This document shows positions 1 to 7,648 of a stretch of 64,000 bases of DNA, piece by piece. The stretch covers positions 1-64,000 of the forward strand of contig JADLHJ010000054.1 of NCBI GenBank assembly GCA_020848835.1, given 5' to 3'. Source of the DNA: Candidatus Hydrogenedentota bacterium (lineage in GTDB: Bacteria; Hydrogenedentota; Hydrogenedentia; Hydrogenedentales; SLHB01). The position numbers and the translations under genes are program-made. The notes under the pieces were generated by a model, which was not told the DNA's origin, ran no database searches, and was given only the letters and a program-made list of their open reading frames with translations. Every line of letters starts with the position of its first letter. The first letter of the stretch is position 1.

Positions 1-294
1 AATCAGATGCACATCAAGATTTGGGGATCAGGCGGTTGGCTGCAGATCAATAGCGAAAAAGACCGCACGGTCGAGTGGTATTCCGCGAAGTCAGGACAGG
101 GCGAACAGATCAAGTCGTTTGCGGATCAGACTGATTTCGATCCATACGTAGTCTTCGTGCGCGATGCCGTGCGCGCGAGTTTGGGTGTCGCCCCTCCACC
201 TATCACTACGCAGGAATCGTTACGGGTATTGCAGGCGATTCATGCGTTGTACCGCGCGGCGGAGTCGGGTGAGACGCAATTTATAAGCAAGTAA
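1..294 (+). CDS. C-terminal fragment of a Gfo/Idh/MocA-family oxidoreductase (5' end outside window)
   Basis: The frame is open from the first base, with no stop before the ATG at 7, so this is the 3' end of a longer gene. The last residues (a SLRVLQAIHALYRAAESGE-type ending) match the helix that closes many Gfo/Idh/MocA NAD(P)-dependent sugar or inositol dehydrogenases. The Rossmann domain and catalytic residues lie off the edge, so substrate and activity cannot be judged. Family assignment rests on this C-terminal pattern alone. About 275 bp of non-coding DNA follows before the next gene, so this gene probably ends its own transcription unit. Confidence 0.6.
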   Translation, partial: NQMHIKIWGSGGWLQINSEKDRTVEWYSAKSGQGEQIKSFADQTDFDPYVVFVRDAVRASLGVAPPPITTQESLRVLQAIHALYRAAESGETQFISK

Positions 295-397
295 CTTCCC
301 CGTTCAGGTCTGCTGGCAGATTCCGCACCCTCCTGCTGTCCAGATACGACTCAACCAAACCAATAACACCGTCGGCATACTCGGAATTTTTTCAGGC

Positions 398-427
398 TTG
401 AGCGTGCCATATACAGATGTGTACAAT
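398..427 (+). promoter_or_regulatory. Possible sigma-70 promoter for the DsrE-like gene
   Basis: TTGAGC at 398-403 and TACAAT at 422-427 are separated by 18 bp, about 140 bp upstream of the ATG at 570. The long leader between contains a weak pairing of GGGGGA (454-459) with TCCCCC (501-506). Only box similarity supports this. Confidence 0.3.
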
Positions 428-569
428 GCAGATAGATAGGTTCATTCCGGTTAGGGGGAAATCAGGGAAACCGTAGACAGCGAACCCAGTGATAACGATC
501 TCCCCCGGCTGCTTTCGCATCTCACCTTAGTTTACTGCCCAAGGCCTATCGTAAATTGGGAGCAGGAAC

Positions 570-1034
570 ATGATTATCATCAAGAAGTCTGTCGTCGCCC
601 TTTTAGTGTTATTGGCTCTGATCACACTCTTATTCGCCTACAATGGAAAGCCTCTGCAGGCGGCAGCCGTCCAGAAGCCGGGAGTTTTCGTTAATGTGGT
701 AAGTGGACCGGACGATCTTCATGCAGTCTCCATGGGGTTAAGTCTGGCGGGATCCGCACTAGAACGTGGCCACAAGGTTGTTGTGTTTTTGAACGTTCAA
801 GGAGCGGCACTAGCGGCAAAGACTTTGAGTGAAGATGTGAAGTATGAAGATTTCCCTCCCGTCAAGACCTTGGTGGCAGACCTAATTGCCAAGGGCGCCA
901 CTGTGTTCGTATGTGGGCATTGCGCAACTATCTGTCACGTCGCCACCACTGACGTCGTTGACGGCGCAAAAATTTCCAAACATGGGGACGTTTTGGACGC
1001 ATTGGAACCGGGAATGATCAGCGTCACTTATTAG
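570..1034 (+). CDS. Secreted or membrane-anchored DsrE/DsrF-like protein
   Basis: The 154-residue product starts with two Lys and a hydrophobic stretch (about residues 7-24), consistent with a Sec signal or N-terminal anchor. The rest has the DsrE/DsrF-like alternating pattern, with a conserved VFLNVQGA-type strand. A C-G-H-C-x-x-x-C-H cluster lies at Cys115, Cys118 and Cys122, the region where DsrE-family proteins carry the sulfur-relay cysteine. Cytoplasmic DsrE proteins act as sulfur carriers. An exported version could bind thiols or metals, but its role is unknown. A GGAG ribosome-binding site lies about 8 bp before the ATG. It appears monocistronic, and the next promoter lies at about 1181. 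Confidence 0.65.
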   Translation: MIIIKKSVVALLVLLALITLLFAYNGKPLQAAAVQKPGVFVNVVSGPDDLHAVSMGLSLAGSALERGHKVVVFLNVQGAALAAKTLSEDVKYEDFPPVKTLVADLIAKGATVFVCGHCATICHVATTDVVDGAKISKHGDVLDALEPGMISVTY

Positions 1035-1180
1035 CATCTGCGCTGCGAAATATCCGCCTAATTCCACGTTACGATAGGAGAAACAAGACACCTGCCACGG
1101 CATGACGTGTCAACGGACAAAGGGGACAAGCCGTGCGAATTAGACAGATTTTTGACTAAAGAATTGACACGGCCGGTGAT

Positions 1181-1208
1181 TTGTGATACCAAGTGTGCTT
1201 GGTAGAAT
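1181..1208 (+). promoter_or_regulatory. Promoter with an inverted repeat filling the spacer
   Basis: A -35-like TTGTGA (1181-1186) and a -10-like TAGAAT (1203-1208) are 16 bp apart. The spacer is occupied by the inverted repeat TACCAAG-TGTG-CTTGGTA (1187-1204), with perfect 7-bp arms. A second TTGACA lies at 1164-1169. A dyad covering the spacer and -10 is where a repressor or a MerR-type activator would bind. It precedes the metal-like ABC cluster. Predicted start of transcription is near 1215, which favours the ATG at 1254 over the GTG at 1218 as the first start codon. Confidence 0.45.
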
Positions 1209-1253
1209 TACAGTTGGGTGGACGCGCTACGCGCGTTTCTGGTGACTAGGCGC

Positions 1254-1625
1254 ATGATTCGACGACGATATAACACGCTGACTGCGGCCTCCGCGGTAGC
1301 GCTTTTGTTTTCCGTCGCCTTCCAAGTCTGCGCGCCAGGCTTTCACTATGCGCTTGCACACGCGGAGCAAACATGTGAAGCGCACGGTGCGCATGGCGAT
1401 TCCGGTACGCACGCTTCCCTTTCGCAAGAATCGTCCAAGTCTCATAGTGAATGCCTAGTTTGTGTCGCACTTGCGCATCACTCGCGTAATGCTGCGGTTG
1501 CCATAAGTGGCAGCGCGATTCTCGTTGCAGAGTCTTTTTCCGCGGAACCTTTCACGACCTGTTTAGACTTGCCGCGGCCGTCGTTACTGACACACGCCGG
1601 CCGGGCCCCTCCCACGCTCTCCTAA
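1254..1625 (+). CDS. Small His/Cys-rich secreted protein, DUF2946-like
   Basis: The 123-residue product (ATG at 1254; a GTG start at 1218 would add 12 residues) begins with RRR followed by a hydrophobic signal segment. The mature part contains a His-rich stretch (EAHGAHGDSGTH), a C-L-V-C pair followed by ALAHH, and a C-terminal R-A-P-P motif. This is the layout of DUF2946-type small periplasmic proteins often found beside metal-transport genes. His and Cys density suggests zinc or copper binding; this is inference. It is the first gene after the spacer-dyad promoter and heads the ABC cluster running to 9821. The family call is from pattern memory and could be wrong for such a short protein. 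Confidence 0.55.
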   Translation: MIRRRYNTLTAASAVALLFSVAFQVCAPGFHYALAHAEQTCEAHGAHGDSGTHASLSQESSKSHSECLVCVALAHHSRNAAVAISGSAILVAESFSAEPFTTCLDLPRPSLLTHAGRAPPTLS

Positions 1626-1759
1626 GTCCCCTTCGTTTCTAGATTTCCCAAATGTATTGGCGCATGAGTAGTGCGCTCGGCGGCATTTTGTGACTGCCGT
1701 GTGCCGAGCTTACTCGTGGCTCGGGCCATCAGCGCCGTATCCGAACTTAGGAGAAACAC

Positions 1760-2272
1760 ATGAAATCCGCTTTCAAAAGGCTTAGCAACCAGACCATAGC
1801 CGGCCTGGTCATCATTTTTCTTGGCGTATCCGCCTTTGCTGTAGTAATGCTTCACGACGGTGAATTGGAGGAACAACTCACGCAGTACGGCCAGCAACAC
1901 CTGGACGAATATCTGAGTGACATGCCGGGTAAAGAGACTTGGCAAGGCGTCGTCACCGTCGCCACGAGACGCGAATTTGGCTTTATTGGCGAACGGCGCG
2001 CACTTGTCCACACCTTTGTGCGCAATACGGCCCCCGGCGCGCCTGAGCACGAGAAGTTCCGCGGTTTCGAATATCACTACAAGCATGACGGCTCGAAATG
2101 GGTACTTACCGGCAGCGCTTCTTGCACTGCAAAGGAGCATTTCGGAGAAGGGTTGAAACTCTTTGCTGAAATGGATCGGGCCACCGGCGGACTGATAAAC
2201 GGCCCCGCCAAATCAACGTCGCCGTCAGCAGGTGAAAAAACAGCGCTCAACACGGCCGAGGTGAAGTCATGA
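1760..2272 (+). CDS. Membrane-anchored protein of unknown function in the metal-like ABC cluster
   Basis: I do not recognise this 170-residue protein. It has an N-terminal transmembrane segment at about residues 13-31. A soluble domain follows, ending in an aromatic, His-rich stretch (FEYHYKHDGSKW) and a single Cys, then a Ser/Thr/Lys-rich tail. The topology suggests an anchor with the domain outside the membrane. A good ribosome-binding site (GGAG) precedes the ATG. Its stop overlaps the next start (ATGA at 2269-2272), so it is probably translationally coupled to the ABC ATPase. A partner or substrate-presenting role for that transporter is inference. Confidence 0.6.
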   Translation: MKSAFKRLSNQTIAGLVIIFLGVSAFAVVMLHDGELEEQLTQYGQQHLDEYLSDMPGKETWQGVVTVATRREFGFIGERRALVHTFVRNTAPGAPEHEKFRGFEYHYKHDGSKWVLTGSASCTAKEHFGEGLKLFAEMDRATGGLINGPAKSTSPSAGEKTALNTAEVKS

Positions 2273-3192
2273 GCACACCTATTATTGAGATCCGCGGTTT
2301 GTCCGTGACTTACAAGACGGAGACACGGCAGCGAATCGAAGCCGTCGCGGGTCTCGACTTGACGGTAAACGAAGGTGAGGTTGTTGGTTTCATCGGCCCC
2401 AACGGCGCGGGCAAAACAACTACAATTAAGGCGCTGATGGGATTTCGCTCGCCGACTTCGGGGGTCGCGACGATATTTGGCTTGCCCGCCGGGTCAACCG
2501 AAGCGCGGCGGCGCATCGGTTATCTTCCTGAAGTTGCGCAATATTATCCGTTCCTGACCGCGCGGGAAACGCTTCGTCTCTATGCCGAGCTGACCGACAT
2601 TCCGAAACAGGAACGGGACAAAGTCATTAGCGAATTAATCGACACAGTCCGGCTCATCGGGCGCGATAGAGAACCGCTCCGTGGTTTTTCAAAGGGCATG
2701 TTGCAACGCGTTGGGATCGCGCAAGCAATTATGGGCAGTCCTGATTTACTTATCCTGGATGAAGTCACATCGGGCCTGGATCCCGTCGCGCGCAATCACG
2801 TGCGCAACATCCTGCTTAACTTCAAACAGGCTGGAAAGACGGTTTTCTTTTCCTCGCACGAGCTGACAGAAGTCACGCAGCTTTGCGATCGCGTGATTCT
2901 GATTGATGGCGGCAAAGTGATCGAGAACCGGTCCATGGACGAATTGCGCAAGCTGATGCGGCGCTACACCGTGTACACAGCACCTCCTGCATATACGGAC
3001 CAACTGCCGGACGGCGTGCGGGCCTTGGGAGCGAATAACGGCCACGTGCGTTATGCCGCGCCGGACAAGGCAACGTGCGACGGGCTTGTGCTAAAGCTCA
3101 ATCAGCTTGGTGCACGAGACGTACACGTTGAGGCCGAGACGGGATCGCTTGAGGAATACTTTGTCGAAACTATCGGACATAAGGTGTCGTAA
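2269..3192 (+). CDS. ABC transporter ATP-binding protein (NosF/CcmA-like class)
   Basis: The 307-residue nucleotide-binding protein has Walker A GPNGAGKTT (about residues 43-51), Walker B LLILDEVTSGLD and a switch His in FFSSHEL. The signature motif, normally LSGGQ, reads FSKGM, a variant seen in ATPases of ABC-2-type exporters. A C-terminal extension of about 80 residues follows the ATPase core, as in many NosF, GldA or YhbB-like ATPases. It overlaps the upstream gene by ATGA and ends 1 bp before its permease. It should drive the ABC-2 permease encoded next. Substrate unknown; NosFY-type systems act in copper-site maturation, a possible analogy only. Confidence 0.9.
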   Translation: MSTPIIEIRGLSVTYKTETRQRIEAVAGLDLTVNEGEVVGFIGPNGAGKTTTIKALMGFRSPTSGVATIFGLPAGSTEARRRIGYLPEVAQYYPFLTARETLRLYAELTDIPKQERDKVISELIDTVRLIGRDREPLRGFSKGMLQRVGIAQAIMGSPDLLILDEVTSGLDPVARNHVRNILLNFKQAGKTVFFSSHELTEVTQLCDRVILIDGGKVIENRSMDELRKLMRRYTVYTAPPAYTDQLPDGVRALGANNGHVRYAAPDKATCDGLVLKLNQLGARDVHVEAETGSLEEYFVETIGHKVS

Positions 3193-3193
3193 T

Positions 3194-3970
3194 ATGAATA
3201 CCACATTAAAGATTGGCGCAATCGCACGCGTGACTATTCTCGAGTCCGTGCGGCGCAAGGATGCATACGTTGTTCTGGTGCTGGGCCTGGTGATCATGCT
3301 GGGCGCGGCGTTGTTTAGCTCGTTCGGCGTTCAAGGGCTCGAAAAATTCGTGAAAGACATTGCACTCTCGGTAACCAGTGTCTTTGCAAGCGTGATTTGT
3401 ATCGCGGCCGCGGCCCGGCAAATACCGCACGAAATCGAGAACCGCTCGCTTTATCCGCTCATCGCCAAGCCCATCGGGCGAAGCGTATTTCTGCTCGGTA
3501 AATTCGTCGGCGTGGGCGCAATCAGTTCGGTGGTTGTGCTCGCGTTCTGCGTGGAAATCCTGGTCCTGTTTTTGATTTTCAAGATCGACATCGGGGTATT
3601 GTTTTTTCAAGCTGTTTACCTGCGCATCCTCTCCATGTGGTTTATCGCCGCACTTACCCTCGCAATGTCACTTGTCCTTACGCACGCGGCAAACGTCACG
3701 ATATCGATGCTGCTCGTGCTCGCGATGCAGACCTTTGCCAATACGATTCTGACTGTACACGGCGGGCTGACCGGGATACCGCAACGGATTGCCGAAGCGA
3801 TCTACTGGTTCGCGCCGCACTTGGAATTGTTCAATCTCAGTAAGCTCGTCGTGCATGAATATCCGCCCGTTCCGGTTTGGGTGCTCGCGGCACTGACGAT
3901 ATATGCCATTCTTTACAGCGGAATATTCCTGGCTGCGGGCTGCATGAAACTGCGGCGCATGGCGCTTTAG
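3194..3970 (+). CDS. ABC-2 type transporter permease
   Basis: The start is placed at the ATG at 3194, one base after the ATPase stop, rather than the GTG at 3107 inside the ATPase. The 258-residue product has about six hydrophobic segments. It begins with MNTTLKIGAIARVTILESVRRKDAY, here cut to the typical ABC-2 opening of a short cytoplasmic helix before TM1, and includes the PHEIENRSLYPLIAKPIGR loop characteristic of NosY-like permeases. With the preceding ATPase it forms a complete exporter-type module without a dedicated membrane-fusion protein. What it moves is not visible. Confidence 0.85.
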   Translation: MNTTLKIGAIARVTILESVRRKDAYVVLVLGLVIMLGAALFSSFGVQGLEKFVKDIALSVTSVFASVICIAAAARQIPHEIENRSLYPLIAKPIGRSVFLLGKFVGVGAISSVVVLAFCVEILVLFLIFKIDIGVLFFQAVYLRILSMWFIAALTLAMSLVLTHAANVTISMLLVLAMQTFANTILTVHGGLTGIPQRIAEAIYWFAPHLELFNLSKLVVHEYPPVPVWVLAALTIYAILYSGIFLAAGCMKLRRMAL

Positions 3971-3979
3971 GAGCACGCC

Positions 3980-5620
3980 ATGAAACGCTATATCTCTTAC
4001 GTTTGGATTCCTGTCTTACTGGCAGTGGCGGGTATGTTAGCGAGTGCCGCAAAGCCGCATCTCAAATACGATGCGCGATACCGGCAATCGGAAATCGAAG
4101 CTGCAAAGGAGTCCATCGCGCTAACCCTAATGGGTCAATTGCAGACCTCGATGTTCGATCTCATGTGGTTGAAGACACTCGAGTATCTTCACCACGGGGT
4201 GGTCTACCGCATGCCGACGGCGGCGGAAGAAGAGAAAGGAAAGGTTGCGACAGACTCAATCGGAACCGCACACGGTCTAGAGCACAAAGAAGGGGAGTCG
4301 CTAGTACCCCACCGCGAAGAAGATTGGCGAGGGCCGATCGGAGACATTCATCGAAGCGTAACGCCCTATAGCACCGCGCATAGCCACAGCGATCCAAAGG
4401 AACTGATTCCCTGGTACAAATTCGCGACGAAGATCAGTCCGAGCCAGGTGCGGCTGTATACGATGGGCGCGTTTTTCATGTCCGACTTCGCCCACGAACC
4501 AGACGAAGCAATCGAACTGTTGGAAGTGGGACTCGAATCTAATCCATGGAGTTTTGAGGTCAACGGAGCGCTGGGGCGACTGCTATTCGACTATGAGCAA
4601 GACTACGCAAAAGCTGCGGAAGTCCTTGCGGTGGCGGTTGAGTACGGAGAAAAGGAAAGGGACTATTATCTGGCGCGCGACGAGCAGTTTGACGACTACC
4701 AAAAGCAAGTCTACAGCGAATCGTATTTGTTTTTGGCCAAGAGCCTGACCGAACTCGGTGAATACGACAGGGCGCTTTCGGTTTGCGAAGAAGGGTACGA
4801 GCGCACAAATCACACCCACCTCAACGTACAAAAGCGCATCACAACCCGCCGTAAGGAGGGTGTATCTGTCAATGACGAAGGCGAGGATTCCAGCAGCAAT
4901 ATGGTCGGTTTGCTTGAAATGATTCGGGCCATTGAAAACAAACGCCCGATGGATAGGATTTTGAATTATTTCCGAATCAATCCGGATGTCGGGCAGGTGA
5001 TCGATCCGACGTCCAAAACTACTGCGCTTCATGCAGCCGCACGTGCCGGCTACCTGGAATGCGTCGAAAAACTGCTCGAATTCGGTACCGACGTGAACAT
5101 GCGTGACGGCAATGGAGATACCGCACTCAAGATTTCTCTCGAGTTCGGGCAGCAGGAAGTCGCGCAGCTTTTGGAGTCGCGAGGGGGCATTGTGCTGAAA
5201 GGCAATGAAGTGTTGGAACATGACGATCACGGCGCGGCAGCCAGCAGCAACGGAAAAGATACCGCTGCGGGACCGGTGGCAGCGTCTGTCCCCGCAGCGC
5301 AATTGCAGTCCTCGCTTGAAGGCGAGATTACAGACTTCATGCGGGGCATTTCTCAACACGATCCTATTCGGCAGTTGGATCGGCTTCTTGAAAAGTCACA
5401 ATGGCCAAAGGCGGTCGACAAGAACGGCGCGACGGCGCTTCACTACGCAGCAGCCGCGGGCTACGGCGAACTGGTGCGTGAGCTTGTGAAGATGGGCGCC
5501 GCACTCGATGCGAAGGACCAGTCTGGAAAGACGGCGCTGGATATGGCGCGCGAGTCAGGGCACGAGGATATCGCCGCAATCTTGGGCCAAACCGGGTCAC
5601 TCGCCCAAAGCAGTCAGTGA
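3980..5620 (+). CDS. Membrane-anchored TPR and ankyrin-repeat scaffold protein
   Basis: The 546-residue protein has an N-terminal hydrophobic anchor (about residues 7-24). It then has a helical TPR-like region (about 140-290, with units such as EAIELLEVGLESNPWSFEV) and two separate ankyrin pairs. The first ankyrin pair lies at about 345-395 (TALHAAARAGYLECVEKLL) and the second near the C-terminus (TALHYAAAAGYGELVRELV). A low-complexity Ala/Ser/His linker separates the ankyrin blocks. It lies between two ABC modules with gaps of 9 bp and 1 bp, so it is part of the operon. A scaffold role linking the modules is inference. TPR plus ankyrin in one anchored protein is unusual in an ABC operon. Confidence 0.75.
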   Translation: MKRYISYVWIPVLLAVAGMLASAAKPHLKYDARYRQSEIEAAKESIALTLMGQLQTSMFDLMWLKTLEYLHHGVVYRMPTAAEEEKGKVATDSIGTAHGLEHKEGESLVPHREEDWRGPIGDIHRSVTPYSTAHSHSDPKELIPWYKFATKISPSQVRLYTMGAFFMSDFAHEPDEAIELLEVGLESNPWSFEVNGALGRLLFDYEQDYAKAAEVLAVAVEYGEKERDYYLARDEQFDDYQKQVYSESYLFLAKSLTELGEYDRALSVCEEGYERTNHTHLNVQKRITTRRKEGVSVNDEGEDSSSNMVGLLEMIRAIENKRPMDRILNYFRINPDVGQVIDPTSKTTALHAAARAGYLECVEKLLEFGTDVNMRDGNGDTALKISLEFGQQEVAQLLESRGGIVLKGNEVLEHDDHGAAASSNGKDTAAGPVAASVPAAQLQSSLEGEITDFMRGISQHDPIRQLDRLLEKSQWPKAVDKNGATALHYAAAAGYGELVRELVKMGAALDAKDQSGKTALDMARESGHEDIAAILGQTGSLAQSSQ

Positions 5621-5621
5621 C

Positions 5622-6896
5622 ATGCCGCTCTGGAAAGTCGCATTCACGTACGCGTGGGGCCGGCGCTGGCCAGCGTTGCTTACAATACTGTGCGTGGCCC
5701 TCGGTGTCTCGCTGATTACATGTGTAACAACATTGCGCGCAGAGAGCCAGAAGGGATTCGAGGCCTTCAGCGATGGTTTTGACTTGCTCGTCGCCGCAAA
5801 AGGTGATCCGGCACAAGTCGTACTTAGCACGCTGTTTTATTTGGACGTGCCAGTCGGATCCTTGTCGCACGACGCATACGCGACGCTGAAGGACGATTCG
5901 CGCGTTCGCAACGCGTACCCGGTGGCGATTGGCGATTCCTATAAAGGGTATCGCATCGTCGGAACAATCCCGCGCTACATCCTTGGAGATTCAAGTCTAG
6001 AAGGAAATCCTGCGCTGAGTGGTCTACGTATTGCGGAAGGGCGAACCTTTGTGCGGCCGCTTGAGGTCGTATTGGGTGCGCGCGTGGCAGAGGAGGCAGG
6101 CCTGGCCATAGGGTCCCGATTTGTTAGCACGCATGGTTTTGATACGGAGCTCGGCCATCAACATGACGTTTCGTTCGAGGTGACCGGAGTCCTTGCAAAG
6201 ACATCCGGTCCGGCCGACGTCGCGATCTTTACCATGCTGGAATCGGTATGGATGGCGTGCGGCTCCTGGGCCCTGGAGCAGAACGACCACGAACATGCTA
6301 TGAAAGGCCATAGTCATGAACACCCGCCCAACGCTTCGCCAGCAACGTCCAGCGCAATAACGGCGATCCTGCTGGATCTGAAACCGGGACAGTCTGCCGA
6401 GAAACTGGCGAAGGAAATAAACCTTGGCACAACAGCAATGGCGGTACAGCCGCGACTCGAGATGGAGCGCTTTTATGTTAAGGAGATGGCGGCGCTGCGA
6501 AGCGTACTGCTATCAGCCGGGCAAGTTATCGTCTTAATTTCGATTCTATCCTTGGCAACGATCCTGTATTTATCAGTGCTGCAACGTAAGCGCGATCTCG
6601 CCATCATGCGGGCGCTTGGGGCGTCCACTTCCGACGTGTTCGGCTTGGTTATGCTCGAAGGCATCGGGCTTGTCGTTTCGGGAACGATCATTGGCGCGGC
6701 GCTTGGTCACGTGCTCACGTGGTTCACCGGCATACAGCTTGCTGCTCACGCAGGGCTGACAATCAACCCTTGGCGGGTTGCGGCGAGTGAACTTGCCGCG
6801 TATCCGCTTGTCTTGGTCTGTGGAATCATCTCGGGGGTCATTCCAGCAGTGCAGGCTTATAAGCGGGATGTTGCCACCGATCTCGTCGAGGAATGA
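5622..6896 (+). CDS. FtsX/MacB-type ABC permease with His-rich loop (first of two paralogues)
   Basis: The start is set at the ATG at 5622, right after the scaffold gene's stop, giving 424 residues. One N-terminal TM (about 18-36) is followed by a large extracytoplasmic domain. Three C-terminal TMs contain the FtsX hallmark LQRKRDLAIMRALGAS, found in LolC/E and MacB. Just before TM2 the periplasmic domain holds a His cluster (His223, 225, 230, 232, 234), absent from ordinary Lol or Mac permeases and suggestive of zinc or copper binding. It aligns without gaps with the second permease over the first 115 residues, including GDSYKGYRIVGT versus GDSFKGFRIVGT. It probably pairs with that paralogue and the ATPase at 6986. 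Confidence 0.88.
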   Translation: MPLWKVAFTYAWGRRWPALLTILCVALGVSLITCVTTLRAESQKGFEAFSDGFDLLVAAKGDPAQVVLSTLFYLDVPVGSLSHDAYATLKDDSRVRNAYPVAIGDSYKGYRIVGTIPRYILGDSSLEGNPALSGLRIAEGRTFVRPLEVVLGARVAEEAGLAIGSRFVSTHGFDTELGHQHDVSFEVTGVLAKTSGPADVAIFTMLESVWMACGSWALEQNDHEHAMKGHSHEHPPNASPATSSAITAILLDLKPGQSAEKLAKEINLGTTAMAVQPRLEMERFYVKEMAALRSVLLSAGQVIVLISILSLATILYLSVLQRKRDLAIMRALGASTSDVFGLVMLEGIGLVVSGTIIGAALGHVLTWFTGIQLAAHAGLTINPWRVAASELAAYPLVLVCGIISGVIPAVQAYKRDVATDLVEE

Positions 6897-6985
6897 CCTG
6901 CTACGCACTGTAACAAGTGTTTGAGTTTATGGGGTTTAAAGCGTAGTCTTTACCGCTTTGCGGGCAATGGAATGGAGTACATGGG

Positions 6986-7648
6986 TTGGTTACGTTAGAC
7001 CAGGTGCGGCGGAAGCTTGGCCCGGGGGTCGAGTTTTACTGCGAGCAATTCCATGCGCCGGAGGGTGCGCAGATCGCGCTGTGGGGACCGAGCGGCTGCG
7101 GTAAAAGCACCATGCTGAACCTCATAAGCGGCCTGCTGCGCCCCAGTTCGGGCGTTATCAAGATCGGCGAACACGAAACGCAGCGCATGAGCAACGGTCA
7201 GCTCGACCGCCTGCGTGGCGAACAGTTTGGCTTCGTGTTTCAGACCTTCAACTTGCTTGCCCCCTTCACTGCATTACAGAACGTGATGCTCGGCATGCGC
7301 TTCAGCGATACGCGCCCATCAAAGGAGTGGCGCAGGCACGCGATCGAACTATTGGAGCGCGTCGGCCTGAAACATCGTATCCATTCGCGGCCGGGCACGA
7401 TGAGCGTGGGCGAACGGCAACGCATAGCGATAGCGCGCGCGCTCGCCAACAAGCAGCGCATTGTTGTGGCCGACGAACCGACAGGAAGCCTCGATCCGAA
7501 AACAGCGGCCGCGGTCATGGACCTGCTCTTGCAGATGTGCGGCGAAAACAAGGTCACGCTGCTGCTCGTCACGCACGATCAAGGTATCGCCAATCAATTG
7601 CCCGAACGCTTCGACTGCACGGGCCTGGCACGCGAGGTCGCCCAATGA
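6986..7648 (+). CDS. ABC transporter ATP-binding protein, LolD/MacB/PA4064-like
   Basis: The 220-residue ATPase has Walker A GPSGCGKST, a Q-loop in FVFQTFNLLAPFTALQNV, Walker B IVVADEPTGSLD and switch His in LLVTHDQ. This is the profile of ATPases that serve FtsX-type permeases. The signature reads MSVGERQR rather than LSGGQQQR. The start is TTG at 6986 with GGAG at 6974-6977. The nearby ATG at 6981 is in another frame and stops at once. An 89-bp gap separates it from the upstream permease, and its stop overlaps the downstream permease start (ATGA). It is predicted to energise the paired permeases. Confidence 0.9.
   Translation: MVTLDQVRRKLGPGVEFYCEQFHAPEGAQIALWGPSGCGKSTMLNLISGLLRPSSGVIKIGEHETQRMSNGQLDRLRGEQFGFVFQTFNLLAPFTALQNVMLGMRFSDTRPSKEWRRHAIELLERVGLKHRIHSRPGTMSVGERQRIAIARALANKQRIVVADEPTGSLDPKTAAAVMDLLLQMCGENKVTLLLVTHDQGIANQLPERFDCTGLAREVAQ

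Noticed and set aside
445-510. Possible riboswitch in the leader of the DsrE-like gene
   Set aside because: GGGGGA and TCCCCC can pair, but I could not match conserved boxes of the cobalamin, TPP, SAM, fluoride, c-di-GMP or ydaO classes.
4583-5359. Open frame of 258 codons on the minus strand inside the TPR-ankyrin gene
   Set aside because: It is antisense to a gene with clear repeats, has no ribosome-binding site and no family resemblance; it is a GC-rich shadow frame.
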